DNA of 64,000 nucleotides from Variovorax sp. EL159 (GCF_900100965.1 NZ_FMUJ01000004.1:248001-312000); one strand, 5' to 3'; positions 45,989 through 58,186 are shown, counted from the stretch's first letter. Notes: generated by a model from the sequence alone, not told the origin. Made by a program: numbers and translations.

Positions 45989-46971
45989 TGAACGCCATGT
46001 CACCCGAACTGCTCCCCGCCATCGCCGCCTTTGCCCGGGTGGCGCACCACGCCAGCTTCACGCGCGCGGCGCAAGAGTTGGGCGTGTCGCCTTCCGCGCT
46101 GTCGCAGACCGTGCGCGCGCTCGAGCAGCGCCTGGGCGTGCGCCTGCTCGACCGCACCACGCGGCGCGTGGGCGTGACCGAGCTGGGGCAGCAGTTCCTC
46201 GACGGCGCACGGCCGGGGCTTGCCGCGCTGGCGCGGGCGGTCGAAGGCATCGACGAGGCGCGCGACAAGCCCGCCGGCCTGTTGCGACTCAACGTCTCGC
46301 GCGTCGCGGCCGAGCTGCTGCTCTTTCCGCACATGGGCGATTTCGCCGACGCCTATCCGGACATCACGCTCGAACTGGTCTGCGACAACCGCATGGTCGA
46401 GCTGGTGGAAGGCGGCTTCGACGCCGGCATCCGCCTCGGCGAAAGCCTGGCGCAGGACGTGGTGGGTGTTCCGGTGGGCGGTCCGCTGCGCATGGTCACC
46501 TTTGCGTCGCCGCGCTACCTCAAGGGCCGCAAGCCGCCGCGCGTGCCCGAAGACCTGCGCGAGCACCGGTGCCTGAATTACCGCCTGACCACGGGCGGCC
46601 TCTATCGCTGGGAGTACGCGCAAGACGGCCGCGTGCTGGACATCGAACTCGCCGGCCCGCTGATCAGCAACGACAGCGAGGTCCTGCTTGCTGCGGCCCG
46701 CGCGGGTGCGGGCATTACGTCGGCCTTCGAGGGCGCGGTGCGCGACGACTTCGAGAGCGGCCGCCTCGTGCCGCTGCTCAAGCCCTGGTGGCCGACCTTT
46801 CCGGGCTTCTACCTGTACCACCCGAGCCGCGCGCAGATGCCGCGCAAGCTGCGGGTGTTCATCGACTTCCTGCAGGCGCGGCATGCGCCGCCGCCGGTAT
46901 CGCAGCGCGCCGTCAAGCTCGCATCAGCGCCTCGATCTCGTCCGCCTTCACCGGCACGCCGCGCGAGATGA
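45988..46971 (+). CDS. LysR-type transcriptional regulator
   Basis: 327 residues if initiated at MNAMSPELL. The N-terminal winged helix is AAFARVAHHASFTRAAQELG then SPSALSQTVRALEQRLGVRL; the effector domain follows from about residue 90. ATG codons at 45970, 45988 and 45997 compete. The operator covers the first and touches the second, so 45997 is plausible and would leave a very short leader. It is divergent from the aldo/keto reductase, its probable target. The C-terminal 59 nt overlap the convergent pepP gene, and the final Arg/Pro-rich residues probably reflect that overlap. Confidence 0.9.
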   Translation: MNAMSPELLPAIAAFARVAHHASFTRAAQELGVSPSALSQTVRALEQRLGVRLLDRTTRRVGVTELGQQFLDGARPGLAALARAVEGIDEARDKPAGLLRLNVSRVAAELLLFPHMGDFADAYPDITLELVCDNRMVELVEGGFDAGIRLGESLAQDVVGVPVGGPLRMVTFASPRYLKGRKPPRVPEDLREHRCLNYRLTTGGLYRWEYAQDGRVLDIELAGPLISNDSEVLLAAARAGAGITSAFEGAVRDDFESGRLVPLLKPWWPTFPGFYLYHPSRAQMPRKLRVFIDFLQARHAPPPVSQRAVKLASAPRSRPPSPARRAR

Positions 46972-48310
46972 GTTCGCAGCCGGTGGCCGTGACGATCGCG
47001 TCGTCTTCGATGCGGATGCCGATGTGGTGGAACTGCTCGGGCACGCCGTCGGCGGGCCGCACATAGATGCCGGGCTCCAGCGTCAGCACCATGCCCGGAT
47101 GCAGGATGCGGCTCGGCCGGTTCTTGATGACTTCGTTCGAGAGCGGATCTTTTCGCTCGCTCACTTCACCGACCTGCGTGGGCTCGACGTAGCTGCCGCA
47201 GTCGTGCACGTCCATGCCGAGCCAGTGGCCGGTGCGGTGCATGTAGAACTGGAAGTAGGCGCGCGAGTCGATCACGTCCTGCACGTTGCCGACCTTGTTG
47301 GCGTCGAGCAGGCCCAGGTCGAGCATGCCCTGCGACAGCACCTTCACGGCCGCATCGTGCGGGTCGTTGAAGCGGTTGCCGGCCTTGGTGGCGGCTGCGG
47401 CCGCATCCTGGCTTGCGAGCACGAGGTCGTACAGCGCGCGCTGCGGGCCGGTGAACCGGCCGTCGGCCGGGAAGGTGCGCGTGATGTCGCTGGCGTAGCC
47501 GTCGAGCTCGCAGCCGGCGTCGATCAGCACCAGCTCGCCCTTGCGCACGGGCGCGGCGTCGGCGCGGTAGTGCAGCACGCAGGCATTGGCGCCGGCCGCG
47601 ACGATGGAGTAGTAGGCCGGGTATTGCGATCCGCCCAGGCGGAACTCGTGCAGCAGCTCGGCGTCGAGGTGGTACTCGCGCACGTCCTTGCCCTCGCGCA
47701 GCATGCGGGCCGACAGCTGCATGGCGCGGACGTGGGCACGCGCGCTGATCTGCGCGGCGCGACGCATGATGTCCTGCTCGTGCGCGTCCTTGAAGAGGCG
47801 CATTTCGTCGAGCGGGCCGCACAGGTCGCGCTGCTCCTCGGGGCACAGCGCGCCGTAGCGCACGCGGGCGCGCACCGACTGCAGCCAGCCGTCGACACGG
47901 GTCTCCAGGCCCTTGTGGATGGCGAACGGAAACCACACGGTCGCGCGGTTCTCCAGCAGCTTGGGCAGCCTGGCGTCGAGGTCGTTGACCGAGAAGGCCT
48001 CGTCGACGCCGAGCGTCGCAGGGGCCGCGTCGGGGCCGAGGCGAAAGCCGTCCCAGATCTCGCGCTCCATGTCCTTCGGTGCGCAGAACAGCGTGGCGCG
48101 GCCGTCGCCCGCCAGCACCAGCCAGGCGTTGGGCTCGGTGAAGCCGGTCAGGTAGTAGAAGTAGCTGTCGTGGCGGTACAGGAAGTCGGTGTCGCGGTTG
48201 CGCGCCCGCTCGGGTGCGGTCGGGATGATCGCGATGCCATCCTTGCCCAGTTGCGAGGCCAGGCGTGCACGGCGCTCGGCGTAGATCGTGGTGGTGTCTG
48301 CTGAGGTCAT
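46913..48310 (-). CDS. pepP: Xaa-Pro aminopeptidase (aminopeptidase P)
   Basis: 465-residue metalloprotease that removes N-terminal residues preceding proline. The N-terminal creatinase-like domain includes FLYRHDSYFYYLTGFTEPNA. The pita-bread catalytic domain shows the metal ligands in LVLIDAGCELDGYASDITRT, GHWLGMDVHDCG and LTLEPGIYV. Its ATG overlaps the murU stop by 4 nt, so they share an mRNA. The 3' end overlaps the convergent LysR gene. Length is normal for the family. Confidence 0.95.
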   Translation of the reverse strand: MTSADTTTIYAERRARLASQLGKDGIAIIPTAPERARNRDTDFLYRHDSYFYYLTGFTEPNAWLVLAGDGRATLFCAPKDMEREIWDGFRLGPDAAPATLGVDEAFSVNDLDARLPKLLENRATVWFPFAIHKGLETRVDGWLQSVRARVRYGALCPEEQRDLCGPLDEMRLFKDAHEQDIMRRAAQISARAHVRAMQLSARMLREGKDVREYHLDAELLHEFRLGGSQYPAYYSIVAAGANACVLHYRADAAPVRKGELVLIDAGCELDGYASDITRTFPADGRFTGPQRALYDLVLASQDAAAAATKAGNRFNDPHDAAVKVLSQGMLDLGLLDANKVGNVQDVIDSRAYFQFYMHRTGHWLGMDVHDCGSYVEPTQVGEVSERKDPLSNEVIKNRPSRILHPGMVLTLEPGIYVRPADGVPEQFHHIGIRIEDDAIVTATGCELISRGVPVKADEIEALMRA

Positions 48311-49047
48311 CTTGGCGTGTTCAGTTGGGCAAGCCGTTCGGGGGTTCCCACATCGGTCCAGGGGCCGGTGTAGAGCTCGGCGCTCACCAGTTCATTGTCC
48401 ATCGCGGCGCGCAGGATCGGTGCCAGCGGGGCTTTGAGGCCGGCCGGGTTGCCGGGCGGGATGCTGCAGTACGGCGGCGCGAACAGCGCGGCGCGGTACA
48501 GGCCGATGGTCGAGAAGGTGAACTTCTCGGTGGCCGAATTGAGCGCAAGGCCCTCGGGCGACAGGCCGAAATCGCCCTTGAGGTTGTGCGCGGGGTTCGG
48601 CACCAGCCAAAGGTGCCCGAGCTTGCCGCTGGCGACGAAGTGATCGACCGATGCCTGCGTGAAGGCGAAACCGGGGGCAAACACATCGCCGGCCGCGACC
48701 CAGAACACATCGCCCAGCACCGGCAGCGCACGCACGATGCCGCCCGCCGTTTCGAGCGCGCCACCGAAGTCGCGGCCTTCTTCAGAATATGAAATCGACA
48801 GCGCCGGGTCGCCGTTCAATGACGGGTTCGGGCCGAAACGATTGGAAATCTGCGCGCCCAGCCAGTCGGTGTTGACCACCAGATCGGTGAAGCCGCCGGC
48901 GGCCAGCGCCTCCATCGGCCATTGCATCAACGGCTTGCCGCGCACCTCGAGCAGCGGCTTGGGCGTGGCGTCGGTCAGCGGCCGCATGCGCTCGCCGCGG
49001 CCGGCCGCCAGGATCATCGCCCGCACGGAGGTCGAAGTCATGCGCAT
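48307..49047 (-). CDS. murU: N-acetylmuramate alpha-1-phosphate uridylyltransferase
   Basis: 246-residue nucleotidyltransferase of the peptidoglycan-recycling pathway that makes UDP-MurNAc from MurNAc-1-phosphate. The signature AMILAAGRGERMRPLTDATP followed by KPLLEVRGKPLMQWPMEALA is intact. VVNTDWLGAQISNRFG and GDVFAPGF carry the metal/sugar-binding Asp positions. Two in-frame ATG codons lie 6 nt apart at the start; the second (MTSTSVRA) is equally possible. It is upstream of pepP with a 4-nt overlap. Confidence 0.85.
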   Translation of the reverse strand: MRMTSTSVRAMILAAGRGERMRPLTDATPKPLLEVRGKPLMQWPMEALAAGGFTDLVVNTDWLGAQISNRFGPNPSLNGDPALSISYSEEGRDFGGALETAGGIVRALPVLGDVFWVAAGDVFAPGFAFTQASVDHFVASGKLGHLWLVPNPAHNLKGDFGLSPEGLALNSATEKFTFSTIGLYRAALFAPPYCSIPPGNPAGLKAPLAPILRAAMDNELVSAELYTGPWTDVGTPERLAQLNTPR

Positions 49048-49062
49048 GGGTCAGTCTTTTCG

Positions 49063-49155
49063 TGAAACACCGAGGAACCGGCTTTGCCGGGCCTCAGGTG
49101 TTGCCTCCGGCAGGGGGAAGGAGAAGCGACACGAAGTGCGCGAAGCCTGGGGGCG
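49063..49155 (-). repeat. Dispersed intergenic repeat, copy 2
   Basis: Reverse complement begins CCCCCAGGCTTCGCGCACTT and ends GGTGTTTC, aligning with 5612-5702 over about 90 bp, including the C/G hairpin and CCGG-TTCC-CGGTGT end. It lies between the leftward speD and murU genes. Confidence 0.75.
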
Positions 49156-49163
49156 AGCTTCAT

Positions 49164-49544
49164 TCACGCTGCGACGCGGCCGCGCTGCAGCTCGTTGCGT
49201 TCGCTGTGGCGGGGCTGGAACAGCGCGACCAGGCATTCCATCAGCGCGTGCGCCTTGGCTGAATGGTCGCCGCCGAAATTGCAGACGTACACGTCGAGCG
49301 TCACGCCGCGCTGCTCGGGCCAGGTGTGGATGCACAGGTGCGATTCGGCCAGCAGCAACGTGGCCGTCACGCCGCCCGGGCCCTTCGGCGTGGCCGGAAA
49401 TGCGTGCACCAGCTTGCCCACCTCCTGCAGTCCGGCGGCCGAAACGGCCTTGGTGCAGACCGCCCCCAGGGCCGCGCCATCGGTGAGCCATTGAAGGCCG
49501 CATTGGCAGTCGTGGAGGTCGGCGGTGAGGTGCAGCCCATGCAT
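49164..49544 (-). CDS. speD: S-adenosylmethionine decarboxylase proenzyme
   Basis: 126-residue prokaryotic-type AdoMetDC. It self-cleaves to form a pyruvoyl group and makes decarboxylated SAM for polyamine synthesis. Motif LLLAESHLCIHTWPE gives cleavage between Glu67 and Ser68; His73 and Cys88 (DVYVC) have the same spacing as the catalytic residues of known small SpeD enzymes. ATG chosen (MHGLHLTADL); a TTG three codons upstream is less likely. The only aminopropyltransferase in the window is the membrane-fused one at 7.6-9.1 kb. Confidence 0.88.
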   Translation of the reverse strand: MHGLHLTADLHDCQCGLQWLTDGAALGAVCTKAVSAAGLQEVGKLVHAFPATPKGPGGVTATLLLAESHLCIHTWPEQRGVTLDVYVCNFGGDHSAKAHALMECLVALFQPRHSERNELQRGRVAA

Positions 49545-49682
49545 GGGTGGCAACTCTAGCAGTCTGGCTGCCGCACAAGAACATCAGCGGGGTGTTGGGC
49601 CTGTATCGGCGCCGGCCCGGGCTCGCCCGGTAAAATCGCGGGTTCCCCCTACCCCCACCCACCCTTTTCCCCCGAAAGTCCC

Positions 49683-52861
<3,179 letters not shown>

Positions 52862-52879
52862 GGCCTCGCGGCTTGAAAG

Positions 52880-52905
52880 AAAAAAGCGCCCTCGGGCGCT
52901 TTTTT
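52880..52905. terminator. Rho-independent terminator after gap
   Basis: AAAAAAGCGCC-CTCG-GGCGCTTTTTT: an 11-bp stem with a tetraloop ending in T6. Short, GC-capped and immediately downstream of gap; a canonical terminator. Confidence 0.93.
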
Positions 52906-52973
52906 CATGGGCGCTCCGCCGGCGCCCGAACGCCTCCTAGAATCGAATAACAATTTCTTACGAGGAGAAGCGA

Positions 52974-53573
52974 GTGATCGGAAAACTGGTTTGTATCGGC
53001 CTGGGCGCCTTTCTAATGGTTGGCTGTGCCCACAAGGCGGAGGTCGGGAGTACGTCGGCAGCGTACGAAGTGCGTCGCGACAGGGTTCAACAGACCAAGG
53101 CCTATGTTGCCGTGTCCGGCGATCTCGCGAATCTCGAGAAGGTCGTCAAGCCAGGACAGATCTGCGGCGCGCACAGCTACCCTCTCAGCGTGGGGCCCGC
53201 CATCAAGACCTCCATCGTGCGGACCGTCTCCGCGGCGCATCAGTCGGTGGTGCCGGTCCAGACTTCCAGCGAGTCCGGCAAGGATGGGGTCCTCTACACA
53301 TTCGCGCTCGATGACTTCAATCCGCGGCTGCGTTTTCAGCCGGGCTTCTTCAGTGCCACGGCCGATGCAAGCGTGGAGCTTTCCATCAGAACCACCGCGG
53401 TGTCGCCCGACGGGCGAGAGCTCGCGACCACCACGGTTCGCGGCTTTGGCCAGGAGTCCGTCGAAGGCGACTGTCCCGTAGGCGCGGAAGCGCTGAGCAA
53501 GGCGACGGAAAAAGCGGTACGCGTGTCGCTCGAGAATTTCGTGGCCCGGGTGATCAACCAGCGCCTGGACTGA
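52974..53573 (+). CDS. Putative lipoprotein (first of three)
   Basis: 199 residues with a GTG start after GAGGAG. The signal peptide ends in the lipobox MVGC (Cys18). The mature part is beta-rich (YTFALDDFNPRLRFQPGFFS, ASVELSIRTTAVSPDGRELA) and ends in a helix (ALSKATEKAVRVSLENF), a layout like YajG-type or transport auxiliary lipoproteins. No family is assigned. It converges with two other lipoprotein genes of similar size. Confidence 0.65.
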   Translation: MIGKLVCIGLGAFLMVGCAHKAEVGSTSAAYEVRRDRVQQTKAYVAVSGDLANLEKVVKPGQICGAHSYPLSVGPAIKTSIVRTVSAAHQSVVPVQTSSESGKDGVLYTFALDDFNPRLRFQPGFFSATADASVELSIRTTAVSPDGRELATTTVRGFGQESVEGDCPVGAEALSKATEKAVRVSLENFVARVINQRLD

Positions 53574-53591
53574 AGTCCTTGAACGAGAGGC

Positions 53592-54197
53592 TCAACGCAG
53601 CTTCTCGTTCTTGCGAATCTCACTGCTCAACTGCGACGTCAACCGCGCCGCAGCCCTTCGCGCGGCCAGCCCGAAGTCGCCCTTGAACTCGCCGAACTCC
53701 GCCGTGCCGTTGCCTGTGGCCCGCACCCGCGTGATCTCTGCGCCCGCCGCATCGGTCACCACGCAGGAGACCTCCGCCGTGAACGACGTCGGCGGCCAGC
53801 TGATCCACGATGACGAACTCGAGTCGGTCTTGATCTGCGGCGTGAACACCAGGGACACCCCTGCCGCCTCGTTCGCCTTCGCGTCGCCGGCGGTACGCAG
53901 CACCACCACGTCGCGGTACACCGCGCGCAGCGCATCGCGGATCGACTTCTCCAGATCGCGATACGGGTAATAGCTCACACGATCGCCGCTGCCACCGGGC
54001 GTGATCACCTCCACATCGCGCAGGGCATCGGTCATCACGTAGGCCACCTTCTTCGGGAGCAGGTGCGCCTGCGACCGTGGTGGCGCGGTCTCGGTGATCA
54101 TCGTGATCGGGTGTACGCAGCCTGCAAGCAAGGCCATCAACGCGGCGGCGGACGCCAGCCGCACCGTTGCCGAAAGAAGAGAAGACCCCATCGCCAT
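53592..54197 (-). CDS. Putative lipoprotein (second of three)
   Basis: 201 residues with lipobox LLAGC after a hydrophobic signal (ASAAALMALLAGC). The mature domain has KKVAYVMTDALRDVEVITPG, then SIRDALRAVYRDVVVL (an alpha/beta pattern resembling YajG or curli-related auxiliary lipoproteins), a Ser-run (SSSSSW) and EVSCVVTDAAGAEITRVRAT. The upstream gene on the same strand encodes another lipoprotein 24 bp away, so they are likely co-transcribed. Function unknown. Confidence 0.7.
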   Translation of the reverse strand: MAMGSSLLSATVRLASAAALMALLAGCVHPITMITETAPPRSQAHLLPKKVAYVMTDALRDVEVITPGGSGDRVSYYPYRDLEKSIRDALRAVYRDVVVLRTAGDAKANEAAGVSLVFTPQIKTDSSSSSWISWPPTSFTAEVSCVVTDAAGAEITRVRATGNGTAEFGEFKGDFGLAARRAAARLTSQLSSEIRKNEKLR

Positions 54198-54221
54198 TCG
54201 TGCCTCCGGACCTGTGTGGCG

Positions 54222-54815
54222 TCAGCGGCCGATGGCGGCTGCGAACTGCGGATCGGCATACACCTCCCGCAGCAGGGCGCGCACCAGGCGCGGGTAGGCC
54301 GCCTGCCCGGCGGGCACGGCCACGATGCTGGCGTAGCTCGAATCGAAGGCGGTCTGTGCGCGATAGGTCTTGCGCAGGCGCTGCGTGGCGTCGCGCGTGA
54401 CGGTCACTTCGACCTCCATGCGCCCGGTGCCGTTGATGACGCCGAGATCGATGTCGTTGACCAGGATTCGCGCCGCGATGCGTGTCGGCGCCTTCGCGTC
54501 GTAGGCCGAAATCTCGCCGAGGTCACGCATCAGCGCGTCTTCGAGGTACTGCGCGAAGCTGCCGCTGGGCGACACCAGCTTTGCGCGGCGCAGGCTCAGC
54601 GTGTTGATCTTGTCTTGCGGATCGGTGGGCTGGACCTTGGCCACGGCCGCCATGCCCGGGCGGGTCGCTTCGAGCCGGTCGAGCATTTCGTAGTCGGCCG
54701 CATAGGGCGGCGCCATGAGCGGGGCGCAACCGGTGCTCAGGACGGCCGCTGCCAGAACGCTGGATGCGATGTAGAGTGCGCGCGGGCGGAAATCATGCGA
54801 ACGAAAGATCGCCAT
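54222..54815 (-). CDS. Putative lipoprotein (third of three)
   Basis: 197 residues. A long signal peptide ends LSTGC. The mature part includes LVSPSGSFAQYLEDALMRDL and ARILVNDIDLGVINGTGRME then VEVTVTRD, again an outer-membrane auxiliary lipoprotein type of fold. The C-terminus is helical. It is the promoter-proximal gene of a two-gene leftward set. Three neighbouring lipoproteins with analogous organisation suggest an envelope complex, but none has a name I can support. Confidence 0.7.
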   Translation of the reverse strand: MAIFRSHDFRPRALYIASSVLAAAVLSTGCAPLMAPPYAADYEMLDRLEATRPGMAAVAKVQPTDPQDKINTLSLRRAKLVSPSGSFAQYLEDALMRDLGEISAYDAKAPTRIAARILVNDIDLGVINGTGRMEVEVTVTRDATQRLRKTYRAQTAFDSSYASIVAVPAGQAAYPRLVRALLREVYADPQFAAAIGR

Positions 54816-54891
54816 GCCTGTGGTCCCTCAGCGTGATGCCTGCTCCCCGGCGCGAGGGTAGCAGGCATCGCGCCGCGCGCGAAGGCCGGCG

Positions 54892-55200
54892 TCAGACCGG
54901 CTCGAGCACGTGAATCAGCTTGGCCGCCGTCAGCTCTTTCGTCTTCGCGCTGTGCGCTGTCATGTGCGGTGCGACCGCATGCGCCTGCAGGTGCGCCAGC
55001 GTCTCCCACTTCTCGATCACGACGAAGGTGTCGGGGCCGAAGCTGGCCTTCGACGGCGGAATGCCCTGGGCATCGACCGTGGCGCCGTATTCGATGCAGC
55101 CTGCTTCGGCGAGCACGGCCGCGCGGTTGGCGGCGAAGGCTTCGAGCAGTGCGGCGCGCTGGCCCGGCTTGGCGGTGATGACGGCAACGACGTGGATCAT
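54892..55200 (-). CDS. Antibiotic biosynthesis monooxygenase (YgiN-like) domain protein
   Basis: 102-residue ferredoxin-like ABM protein: VVAVITAKPGQRAALLEAFA, CIEYGATVD, FVVIEKWETLAHLQAHAVAP and HMTAH. Members act as cofactor-free quinol monooxygenases or as small-molecule-handling dimers; substrate unknown. The length is typical. It is divergent from mntH. Confidence 0.85.
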   Translation of the reverse strand: MIHVVAVITAKPGQRAALLEAFAANRAAVLAEAGCIEYGATVDAQGIPPSKASFGPDTFVVIEKWETLAHLQAHAVAPHMTAHSAKTKELTAAKLIHVLEPV

Positions 55201-55267
55201 TGAAAAAGTCTCCGGTGCAGGTGAGTGAATGAATCGATGTACGGATCGATGGATGGATGGCCGTCGT

Positions 55268-55284
55268 CGAATCTAAGAGATTCG
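55268..55284. promoter_or_regulatory. Palindrome in the mntH upstream region
   Basis: CGAATCT-AAG-AGATTCG is a perfect 7-bp inverted repeat 75 bp before the mntH start and 67 bp before the divergent monooxygenase-like gene. A metal-responsive or other regulator could bind here. An ATGG/GATG tandem stretch (55245-55258) lies next to it. Confidence 0.4.
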
Positions 55285-55359
55285 GCGCTTGCGCGTGGGT
55301 CCGGTCCGCGACAACCGCATCGCCCCTTCGATTCGCGACGCGCCCCTATCATCGCGCGC

Positions 55360-56688
55360 ATGTTCTTCCCGCTGCCCCGCACGGCCACCGCACCCTTCTG
55401 CCCCTCCGAGGTGAAGGGCAGCGTGGCGGTGCCGCAGGAGCTGCCCTTCTTCAGGAAGCTGCTGCGCTACGCGGGCCCGGGGCTGCTGGTGTCGGTGGGC
55501 TACATGGACCCGGGCAACTGGGCCACCGACATCGAGGCGGGCTCGAAGTTCGGCTACGGCCTGCTCTTCGTGGTGCTGCTGGCAAGCCTTGCGGCCATGC
55601 TGCTGCAGACGCTGTGCGTGCGGCTCGGACTGGTCACGCAAAAGGACCTGGCGCGTGCCTGCCGCGCGCATTACTCGCCACGCGTCAACCGCCTGCTGTG
55701 GCTGGGCGCCGAGCTGGCCATCGTGGCCTGCGACCTCGCCGAAGTGCTGGGCAGTGCGCTGGCGCTGCACCTGCTGTTCGGCGTGTCGATCCCGGTCGGC
55801 ATCGCGATCACGGCCTTCGACACCTTGCTGGTGCTGGGCCTGCAGGGCGCAGGCTTTCGTCGGGTCGAGGCCATCGTGCTCGGGCTGGTGGGCACCATCG
55901 CGGGCTGCTTCATCGTCGAGCTGGCGATGGCGCCGCCCAACTGGTTCGGCGTGGCGATGGGCTTCGGCCCCAGCCTGGAGCGGCTGCAGCAGCCGGGCGC
56001 GCTGTACCTGGCGATCGGCATCGTCGGCGCCACGGTGATGCCGCACAACCTGTACCTGCATTCGTCCATCGTGCAGACGCGCTTGATCGCCGACACCGAC
56101 GCGGCCCGGCGCGAGGCGGTGCGCTTCTGCACGCTCGACGCGGTGGTGTCGCTGTCGCTCGCGCTGCTGGTCAACGCGGCGATCATGGTGCTGGCGGCCA
56201 GTGCCTTCCACGCCACGGGCCACCGCGAAGTGACGGAGATCGACGACGCCTACCGGCTCATCGAGCCCGTCGTCGGCAGCGCGCTCGCGGCCACACTGTT
56301 CGGCATTGCGCTGCTGGCCTCGGGGCAAAGCTCGACCTTCACCGGCACCATCGCGGGCCAGATCATCATGGAAGGCTTCCTGGACCTGAAGATCCCGTGC
56401 TGGCAGCGCCGGCTGATCACGCGTGCCCTGGCGCTGGGCCCCGCCTTCCTGGGGGTGTGGTGGTTCGGCGACGGCGGCGTGGGCAAGATGCTGGTGCTCA
56501 GCCAGGTGGTGCTGAGCTTCCAGCTGCCGTTCGCAATGTGGCCGCTGATCCGCTTCACCAGCAGCCGCGCGTTGATGGGCGGCTTTGCCAACGGGCCGTT
56601 GCTCAAGGGGCTGGCGTGGCTGCTGTTCGGTGTGATCAGTGCGGCCAACGTATGGCTGGTGGGGTCGGTGCTCGCGGGCGGCGGCTGA
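55360..56688 (+). CDS. mntH: Nramp family divalent metal (Mn2+/Fe2+) transporter
   Basis: 442 residues with about eleven transmembrane helices. The Nramp metal-site motif in helix 1 is VGYMDPGNWATDIEAGSKFG (Asp-Pro-Gly-Asn). Helix 6 has GATVMPHNLYLHSSIVQTRL (Met-Pro-His). It imports manganese by proton coupling. Start: the ATG (MFFPLPRT) giving normal family length; an upstream in-frame ATG would add 45 residues through a tandem-repeat region. It stands alone. Confidence 0.93.
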   Translation: MFFPLPRTATAPFCPSEVKGSVAVPQELPFFRKLLRYAGPGLLVSVGYMDPGNWATDIEAGSKFGYGLLFVVLLASLAAMLLQTLCVRLGLVTQKDLARACRAHYSPRVNRLLWLGAELAIVACDLAEVLGSALALHLLFGVSIPVGIAITAFDTLLVLGLQGAGFRRVEAIVLGLVGTIAGCFIVELAMAPPNWFGVAMGFGPSLERLQQPGALYLAIGIVGATVMPHNLYLHSSIVQTRLIADTDAARREAVRFCTLDAVVSLSLALLVNAAIMVLAASAFHATGHREVTEIDDAYRLIEPVVGSALAATLFGIALLASGQSSTFTGTIAGQIIMEGFLDLKIPCWQRRLITRALALGPAFLGVWWFGDGGVGKMLVLSQVVLSFQLPFAMWPLIRFTSSRALMGGFANGPLLKGLAWLLFGVISAANVWLVGSVLAGGG

Positions 56689-56801
56689 ACGGGGTTCGGT
56701 CAACCACCGTAGGCACAGTTACCCGGCAGACACACACGAGCCCCGCAACGGCCCCGCGCAGGCCATAGGATCGGGGCTTCCGCACTACCCGCGATCCCGC
56801 C

Positions 56802-57092
56802 ATGTTCATCGTCACCCTCACCTACATCCGCCCGCTCGAAGAACTCGACGCGCTGATGGACGCGCACCTCACCTGGCTCAAGAAGCACTACGCGAGCGGC
56901 CTGTTCGTGGCCTCGGGTCGACAGGTGCCGCGCAAGGGCGGCGTGATCCTGGCGCGGTCGGGCGACCGCGAGGGGCTCGAAGCGGTGCTGGCGCGCGATC
57001 CGTTCGTGCAGAACGGCGTCGCGCGCACCGACGTGATCGAGTTCATTCCCAGCATGACCGCCTTGAGCGTCGAGGTGCTCAAGACGTTCTAG
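56802..57092 (+). CDS. YciI-like protein
   Basis: 96 residues with the ferredoxin-like YciI fold: VTLTYIRPLEELDALMDAHL, the conserved-type GLFVASGRQVPRKGGVILAR, and DPFVQNGVARTDVIEF. A His (residue 22) and Asp candidates occupy the family's proposed active site. No defined substrate is known. It converges with pirin. Confidence 0.85.
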   Translation: MFIVTLTYIRPLEELDALMDAHLTWLKKHYASGLFVASGRQVPRKGGVILARSGDREGLEAVLARDPFVQNGVARTDVIEFIPSMTALSVEVLKTF

Positions 57093-57121
57093 AAGGCGCG
57101 CCCGGGGCCTGTCGGCCCTGC

Positions 57122-58186
57122 TTAGGCCGGCACTTCCTCGCGCCCGCCCGGATGCCGGGCAAAGCGCGCCGCGTCATGCGCGTGCACCGGCGCCGAATCG
57201 TCCCAGGGCCAGCCGCCGAACTGGGTGCGGCGGTAGTCGGCCATGGTCTGGCTGATCTCGGCCTGCGTGTTCATCACGAAGGGGCCGTACTGCACCACCG
57301 GCTCGGCGATCGGGCGGCCCTGCAGCACCAGGAACTCGCTCGCCTCGTCGCTGCCGTTGGCCATTTCGATGGCTGCATTCGCGCGCAGCTCGATGGCGGC
57401 CGGGCCTTCCACGCGCTGGCCGGCGATGTGCGCCACCGCACCCTTGAAGAAGTACAGCATGCGCCGCGTGCCCCCGCCTGTGGCGGCGGGCAGCGTCCAT
57501 TGGGCGCCGGGCGTCATCTTGATCGTCCAGATCGCCACGTCGGCGTCGGCCTGCGAAGCCCATGAATCGGGCGGCGGTGCCAGCGGCTGGATCGGGTCCT
57601 GGCCGTTCGCGCCGTCGTCGAGCTTGCCGGCGATCACCGCGACGTCGGTGCGGCCGCCCTTGGCGTCGTCGGAGGCAAAACGCGGGATGGCGTCCGACCA
57701 GAACATCGTGAAGTGCGGCTCGGCCATCTTGTTGCGGGCCGGCAGGTTGAGCCAGATCTGGAACAGCTCCAGCGGGTTCGGTGCGCCCGTGTCGAGCAGC
57801 GGGAACATCTCCGAATGCACGATGCCCTTGCCGGCCGTGAGCCACTGCACGTCGCCGCCGCCGAAGCGCGCGGTGGCGCCCAGCGAGTCGGAGTGATCGA
57901 CCAGGCCCTTGCGCACGATGGTCACCGTCTCGAAGCCGCGGTGCGGGTGCGAGGGGAAGCCCGGCACCGTGTCGCCGTGGTACATGCTCCAGCCGTCCTT
58001 GCGGCTGAAGTCCTGGCCGATCTGGCGGCCGGCCAGCGAGGCCTCGGGGCCCATCTGGCCGTTGGCCTTCGGGTAGGCGTCGTCGTGGTAGACGCAGAAC
58101 AGGAACGGGTCGATGGTCTGCCACGGAAAACCGAGCGGTGCGACCCGGACGATGGGGTTCTCGGGGCTCTTGTTGTTGTCGGACAT
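57122..58186 (-). CDS. Pirin family protein
   Basis: 354 residues, bicupin. The first cupin carries the metal ligands in GFPSHPHRGFETVTIVRKG and DHSDS, then GKGIVHSEMFP. The second cupin starts near residue 180 and is more divergent. Pirins bind iron, and some have quercetinase activity; the role here is unknown. ATG chosen by AAAGGAA 8 nt upstream. The 158 bp between it and the VOC gene shows no gene. Confidence 0.88.
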   Translation of the reverse strand: MSDNNKSPENPIVRVAPLGFPWQTIDPFLFCVYHDDAYPKANGQMGPEASLAGRQIGQDFSRKDGWSMYHGDTVPGFPSHPHRGFETVTIVRKGLVDHSDSLGATARFGGGDVQWLTAGKGIVHSEMFPLLDTGAPNPLELFQIWLNLPARNKMAEPHFTMFWSDAIPRFASDDAKGGRTDVAVIAGKLDDGANGQDPIQPLAPPPDSWASQADADVAIWTIKMTPGAQWTLPAATGGGTRRMLYFFKGAVAHIAGQRVEGPAAIELRANAAIEMANGSDEASEFLVLQGRPIAEPVVQYGPFVMNTQAEISQTMADYRRTQFGGWPWDDSAPVHAHDAARFARHPGGREEVPA

